Shown here one piece after another: positions 60,126 to 64,000 of a stretch of DNA of 64,000 nt. A program made the translations under genes and the position numbers. Position 1 is the stretch's first letter. Every line of letters starts with the position of its first letter. The DNA lies in assembly GCF_937951745.1 (NCBI RefSeq), contig NZ_CALFBQ010000010.1:45779-109778 (forward strand), in the 5' to 3' direction. Source of the DNA: an uncultured Chloroflexus sp. (lineage in GTDB: Bacteria > Chloroflexota > Chloroflexia > Chloroflexales > Chloroflexaceae). Below the pieces are notes generated by a model, which saw only the letters and a program-made list of their open reading frames with translations, made no database searches and was not told the origin of the DNA.

Positions 60126-61142
60126 ATGGTAGCCGGTATTGCTTTACTTGTAGAAGGTAATCCATATCGTCGTAGTGTGTTGATGAGAGCATTGAATGCC
60201 TATCATTGGGCAGTTATCGCTGTCGGTGATATGAGCGCCGCCTATAACTGTCGCGAACAGGCGGTCTTTGATGTGTTGATATTAAGCTTTGACTTTTTAT
60301 TCTTGTTCAATACTGGTACAGTGGTTGATATTTTGATGCAGAATGTAAACTCTTTAGTGGTTTTATACGGTGCAAATTTTAATGTTTTAACTGTTCATTC
60401 GGGCGCTGCTGAAAATAACACGCGGTTACGGGCATTATTAAGCGTCCAGCATGCGCTTCATCAGGCGAGGAGGCGTTATCGACGAGTGCCATTCGTAATC
60501 AACCGCCGGCGCATACGGAAGCCAACAACGCTTGTATCACCGGTTTCACCATCAATACTGGTTGATACAAATCACCGTCAAGTCATTATCGAAGGACGGT
60601 TGATCAAATTGAGTGTAGGTGAAATGAAGTTATTGCAGCATCTTATTCAATCGCCGCAACAGATGGCTTCATTCAAAGAGTTAGCAGGCGCGCTCTACGA
60701 ACAAGATTTCTCTCAGGCAGAGGCGCGTGAATTACTCAAAATGCGGATTCACCGGCTACGCCAGAAGATTGAACGAGAACTAGACTTACCGAGGATTATT
60801 TGTAGTATCCGTGGATATGGCTTTATGCTCTGTTCCGCAGTGACGCTCATCCAAGAAACGAATGCCCAGATGATCCCCGCTGTGGCTTTACCAATAGGCG
60901 GCGAGCAACTATTGGGGCTGGCCATTGGGCAGGCGGTAGCCGGCACATGCTGCCAACAACCAGAATGCGATGGCTATGTCGGGCCAAAAGTAGAAGGCGT
61001 CGACCAATCCATGTATCAGCGCACCGGCTATCGTAGCAGCAGCGCCGATCGCCACGGCAGACGTTGGTTGCGCCGATGGCGTGCGCACGATGCGCCATGT
61101 TACCCAGCCCAAGCCGAGCAGCAACAATGGCCCGCCGCGTAG
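60126..61142 (+). CDS. Orphan winged-helix regulator with degenerate receiver; antisense tail
   Basis: A 338-residue frame. Residues 1-115 follow the receiver fold but have VEGN where the acidic pair stands and no clear phosphoacceptor, so phosphorylation is unlikely. Residues about 150-240 form an OmpR/PhoB-type winged helix: LSVGEMKLLQHLIQSP, LLKMRIHRLRQKIERE and the ending IRGYGFML. Natural family members end about here. This frame continues about 95 residues, the last 77 lying antisense to the ligase gene. Base composition is AT-rich at the start. The DNA-binding domain is convincing; the tail may not be functional. Confidence 0.7.
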   Translation: MVAGIALLVEGNPYRRSVLMRALNAYHWAVIAVGDMSAAYNCREQAVFDVLILSFDFLFLFNTGTVVDILMQNVNSLVVLYGANFNVLTVHSGAAENNTRLRALLSVQHALHQARRRYRRVPFVINRRRIRKPTTLVSPVSPSILVDTNHRQVIIEGRLIKLSVGEMKLLQHLIQSPQQMASFKELAGALYEQDFSQAEARELLKMRIHRLRQKIERELDLPRIICSIRGYGFMLCSAVTLIQETNAQMIPAVALPIGGEQLLGLAIGQAVAGTCCQQPECDGYVGPKVEGVDQSMYQRTGYRSSSADRHGRRWLRRWRAHDAPCYPAQAEQQQWPAA

Positions 61143-63956
61143 CCACAGATCGAGGATCACGTTGTGGGGATGGGCCGTGTAGATTTCATTGGTGTCGCGG
61201 AGTGCCGGATCGATATACCGCTGATAGACAATCAGAAACTGATCGAGGCCGATACCGAGCGGGTGATCGACGAGCATCGCTAGCGCTGCGCGCCACGTCG
61301 CTACTCTGATGGCACTGCTCCCGGTGAGTAAGCTCAGCCGCTCGATGCCGAGCACAGTGATTGCGATGGCGATCAACGTCACAGCCACGCCGCCACCGAT
61401 GAGTAGTAGTCGGCGATAGCGGGGAGTGACGGTGAAGAAGAGCAAAACGCCAGCGGCGGCTAGCGCGCCGAGGTATGCTCCGCGCGAAAATGAGACTCCT
61501 AAGGCTGCTAATGCCAACCCTGCACACACCGCAAACGCAAGAGCGATGCTACGGCGTTGTGCTTGCCACGCGGCCCAAGCCAGCGCTGCTGCCAACGGCC
61601 AGACCCGCCCCATCGCTAGCCCTAGATTGTTAGGATGGCCGTAGACGCCGGTTACTCGCACGACGCCTTCCGTTACGACTAAATCTTCACCATGCCCGCT
61701 CTTAACGCCAAACAGCGGCACGAGGTTGAAGCCGCCAGCTTGAGCTAACGCCACGATGGCCGAGACAGCGCCAGCAACCAACCAACCGATCAGCGTTGGC
61801 ATCAGCGTGGGGCGACCTTGCCGCTCGTGCCACCACAGGAGAGCAGCGAACAGCAGCGGCTCGACGATCATCCAGCGTAGCTCACGCAAGGCCGGGCCAC
61901 GCGCTTCGGCGATCAATACGCCCCAGATGCCGCCAAGCAAAACCAATGCAGGGGGGGCGAGGGCGATCACTGTCGAGGCGTGCAAGCGCAACGATTGCGG
62001 TAGCCATCGCCAGTCACGGATCAGAGTTGCACAGGCGGCAATCAGCAACACTACCTCGTGCAATGGTAGGTAAATGCCGCTCTCGCGAATGCCGAAGCGA
62101 GCATCGAACAAGCCTTTGGGTAAAAAATAGAGCGGCACAGTAATCGCAACCAAACGGACAGCGAGATCAGGCCGGGCGATGGCAAGGCCGATAAAGGGCA
62201 ACAGCCCGAACAGTGTCAGCGGCAGTTGGGCCGAGGCGCGATAGGCGATAGCAAGTGTGATGCCTTGGAGAGTGAAGATGACCCACTCGCGAGAACGAGC
62301 ATCCCATTGGTACCAACGTTGCAGCAGATAATCGAGCAACGACAGCGCGGTACGCATCGTCAAGGCGCCGACTGCTGCTAGTAAAATCACAAGCGCTAAT
62401 GGCCCATAATCACCGAGCGTCCGCCATGGCAAACGACGCGCCACCACAAATTCAGATGGTGGCACACCGCCGTGTAGGTCGAGGGTATGCACGGCATCAG
62501 GCAGACCGCGCAGCGCGTTGTCGTTCAGCGTCACAGGTGCGCCATCGAGCAACGCAGTCGCCGGTGTGCCGCCGCGCAACACGATCTCGGTACCGGCAAA
62601 CCGCACTTGCCAACCATCGGCCGTGCTCATTACGGCAGGGTGATCCCAGCGATGCACGCCGACGTGGGCAATTGGCGGAGATGTGACATAATCGCGTAGA
62701 ATGTCATACGAAGGCAACGGCTGCCAATCGCGACCGACCAGCGCAAAGTACGGGGTGGGATCATCAGGATGTGGCTCGGCATAGCCACCGTAGCGCAGCA
62801 TCCACACATTCATCACGCCCATCCATGGCCACTCGTGGCGGGCGCGCTCGATCTGCGCTGCCAAATACGTCCCCTTGGTCACTTCATCGACTGGCGGCCC
62901 CCAAACGAATCGGCGTTCAGGCGGGATGGTATCCGGTGCAGCATTGTAGCCAAACTCAGTCACCCAGACCGGCGTCGCCAGATCGCCGTGGCGCTCCATC
63001 ACCTCGCGCAGCAGCACCACCCGACTCACATCGTTGCGAGTATCGATTGGCCGATCCCAACGCCAATTATCGCGCCCGCGCAAAAAGACGTAGCGATGCT
63101 CGGTGGGCGGCTGGCCGAGGCCGTAGTTCTGGGCCGACATAATATCGAAATAGGCAGCACCGCCGAGGGAGTACATCGCATCGAGAAACTCCAGCTCGGT
63201 CATCGGCGCACGCGGATCAAGACCATCGGTCGGCGCCAAGCCGGGGAAGAGCACCACCGCATCGGGATTAGCCCGCTTCACCGCTTCATAGCCCACGCGC
63301 AGCAAGGCGAGAAAATCGGCCGGCTTCGGGTCTTGCCATCCCCATTCATTCTTTAGGTTCGGTTCGTTCCAAATCTGGAAAAAGCGCACCTGACCGCGAT
63401 AGCGTTCAGCTAATACGGCGAGAAAACGGCCATAATCGGCCAAATCATCGGGCGGCGCCATCGAATTGCCATCAATCGCCAAGCCGGCCTGAAATTCCGG
63501 TGTCGTACAGCCACGTTCGCACGCCCACAGCGGTGGTCGGTCAACCCGCATAATCAATTCAATTCCATGCGCTACTGCCGCAGCGACGATGCGGTCATAT
63601 TTTGCCCAACTCGAAATCTCGCCAATCGTTGCGACATTTCGCCGGTCGCGAAAATCACCCCGGCCGTGGATCTCGATGTCATCCCATGGCACTTGCATGC
63701 GAGCGTAACGCGCGCCGAGATCGCGGGCAAGCGCGAAGGTACGGTCAACCGCGTCTGGGTCAGGCTCGAGATGGAGATTGAACACATTGACGCCAAGCGC
63801 CGGACCATCACTGTAAGGGAAGGGCTGATTAATCGGCGAGCGCTCGGCTATGCCACGGAAAGCGGCGTTGTCGAGCCAGACCGCAACGCCAAGCGTGGCG
63901 ATTAGCAGCGCATTGAGGAAGGCGAGCGATAGCAAGCGGATCAGCGTATTGCGCAT
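60909..63956 (-). CDS. Glycoside hydrolase-like / O-antigen ligase fusion membrane protein
   Basis: A 1015-residue protein. After an N-terminal helix (about 8-28) comes an outer clan GH-A-like TIM barrel (about 50-440): acid/base Glu198 in QIWNEPN and nucleophile Glu334 in VWVTEFGYN, as in GH39/GH5-type enzymes. A short beta domain (about 440-500) follows. About 12 membrane helices (from about 505) carry a Wzy/O-antigen ligase domain with HPHN at about 929-932 in the periplasmic loop. It may join or polymerise glycans and trim them. Such fusions are rare. The last 234 bp overlap the convergent regulator. Confidence 0.8.
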   Translation of the reverse strand: MRNTLIRLLSLAFLNALLIATLGVAVWLDNAAFRGIAERSPINQPFPYSDGPALGVNVFNLHLEPDPDAVDRTFALARDLGARYARMQVPWDDIEIHGRGDFRDRRNVATIGEISSWAKYDRIVAAAVAHGIELIMRVDRPPLWACERGCTTPEFQAGLAIDGNSMAPPDDLADYGRFLAVLAERYRGQVRFFQIWNEPNLKNEWGWQDPKPADFLALLRVGYEAVKRANPDAVVLFPGLAPTDGLDPRAPMTELEFLDAMYSLGGAAYFDIMSAQNYGLGQPPTEHRYVFLRGRDNWRWDRPIDTRNDVSRVVLLREVMERHGDLATPVWVTEFGYNAAPDTIPPERRFVWGPPVDEVTKGTYLAAQIERARHEWPWMGVMNVWMLRYGGYAEPHPDDPTPYFALVGRDWQPLPSYDILRDYVTSPPIAHVGVHRWDHPAVMSTADGWQVRFAGTEIVLRGGTPATALLDGAPVTLNDNALRGLPDAVHTLDLHGGVPPSEFVVARRLPWRTLGDYGPLALVILLAAVGALTMRTALSLLDYLLQRWYQWDARSREWVIFTLQGITLAIAYRASAQLPLTLFGLLPFIGLAIARPDLAVRLVAITVPLYFLPKGLFDARFGIRESGIYLPLHEVVLLIAACATLIRDWRWLPQSLRLHASTVIALAPPALVLLGGIWGVLIAEARGPALRELRWMIVEPLLFAALLWWHERQGRPTLMPTLIGWLVAGAVSAIVALAQAGGFNLVPLFGVKSGHGEDLVVTEGVVRVTGVYGHPNNLGLAMGRVWPLAAALAWAAWQAQRRSIALAFAVCAGLALAALGVSFSRGAYLGALAAAGVLLFFTVTPRYRRLLLIGGGVAVTLIAIAITVLGIERLSLLTGSSAIRVATWRAALAMLVDHPLGIGLDQFLIVYQRYIDPALRDTNEIYTAHPHNVILDLWLRGGPLLLLGLGWVTWRIVRTPSAQPTSAVAIGAAATIAGALIHGLVDAFYFWPDIAIAFWLLAACAGYRLPNGQPQ

Positions 63957-64000
63957 AACGCTGAGAGTATAGACCGGTGGCGTGGTGGTGTCAAGGGAGG

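Noticed and set aside
60749..61146. Minus-strand frames of 65 and 99 codons at the end of the ligase gene
   Set aside because: They are shadows of the regulator and the ligase with no ribosome site or conserved motif.
1..64000. Transfer RNA genes, insertion sequences or prophage in the gaps
   Set aside because: All gaps were read for cloverleaf ends, transposase fragments and integrase motifs; none was found. Short palindromic repeats are the only repeat elements supported.

Overview
The window looks like a chromosomal segment of a moderately GC-rich bacterium, most probably a filamentous anoxygenic phototroph of the Chloroflexus/Roseiflexus type (Chloroflexota). This is inference. It rests on an isopentenyl phosphate kinase beside a UbiA-type prenyltransferase, a Tad/Flp pilus cluster with no secretin gene, abundant short palindromic repeats between genes, and GAF-rich soluble histidine kinases. 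No photosynthesis gene, rRNA, tRNA, CRISPR array, transposase or prophage gene was recognised. About 55 protein genes fill nearly all of the DNA on both strands.

Layout. 0-5.6 kb: repeat-bearing DNA, a Roadblock/LC7 protein, a reverse operon (alpha-amylase lipoprotein, HipA-like kinase, DUF3037), a uracil-DNA glycosylase superfamily protein and an alpha/beta hydrolase. 5.6-11.9 kb: cytoplasmic and inner-membrane half of a Tad pilus machine (cpaB, receiver-tadZ, tadA, tadB, tadC) and a DUF192 gene. 12-16.8 kb: a GT-C-like membrane protein, then a reverse operon of UbiA/DPPR-type prenyltransferase, isopentenyl phosphate kinase and a SpoIIM-like membrane protein. 17-20.9 kb: rdgB, a WalJ-like hydrolase, ilvE, an ABC ATPase and a 65-aa protein. 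21-28.3 kb: PASTA kinase, exonuclease, nucleoside hydrolase, murJ, LCP protein, birA. 28.4-33.2 kb: an ABC exporter operon led by a 44-aa membrane peptide. 33.5-42.8 kb: lexA with SOS-box-like sites, a FecR-like membrane protein, acpS, nnr, pyrimidine phosphorylase, fmdB, an ArsA-type ATPase, rpmG and a DUF4129 protein. 42.9-45.8 kb: glmS behind a glmS self-cleaving ribozyme, then dsbB. 45.9-53 kb: hybrid histidine kinase, VanW/G5 protein, murI and two tandem class I glutamine amidotransferase-like peptidases. 53.2-59.9 kb: a RsbT-like / PPM phosphatase / histidine kinase operon, dtd, a PIN-TRAM protein and radA. 60-64 kb: an AT-rich orphan regulator whose tail runs antisense into a large glycoside hydrolase/O-antigen ligase fusion.

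How it fits together. Many genes serve the envelope: glmS makes glucosamine-6-phosphate, murI D-glutamate, murJ flips lipid II, the LCP protein attaches glycopolymers, the PASTA kinase senses the wall, and VanW/G5 and the ligase fusion act outside. The strongest non-coding element is the glmS ribozyme (minus strand, 45060 down to about 44874), with the cleavage-site sequence, the conserved core and an enlarged inserted stem. Recurrent themes are palindromic repeats placed on or next to stop codons, and strong promoters of the TTGNNN-N17-TATACT or extended -10 type, two of which sit so close to an ATG that leaderless transcripts are likely.
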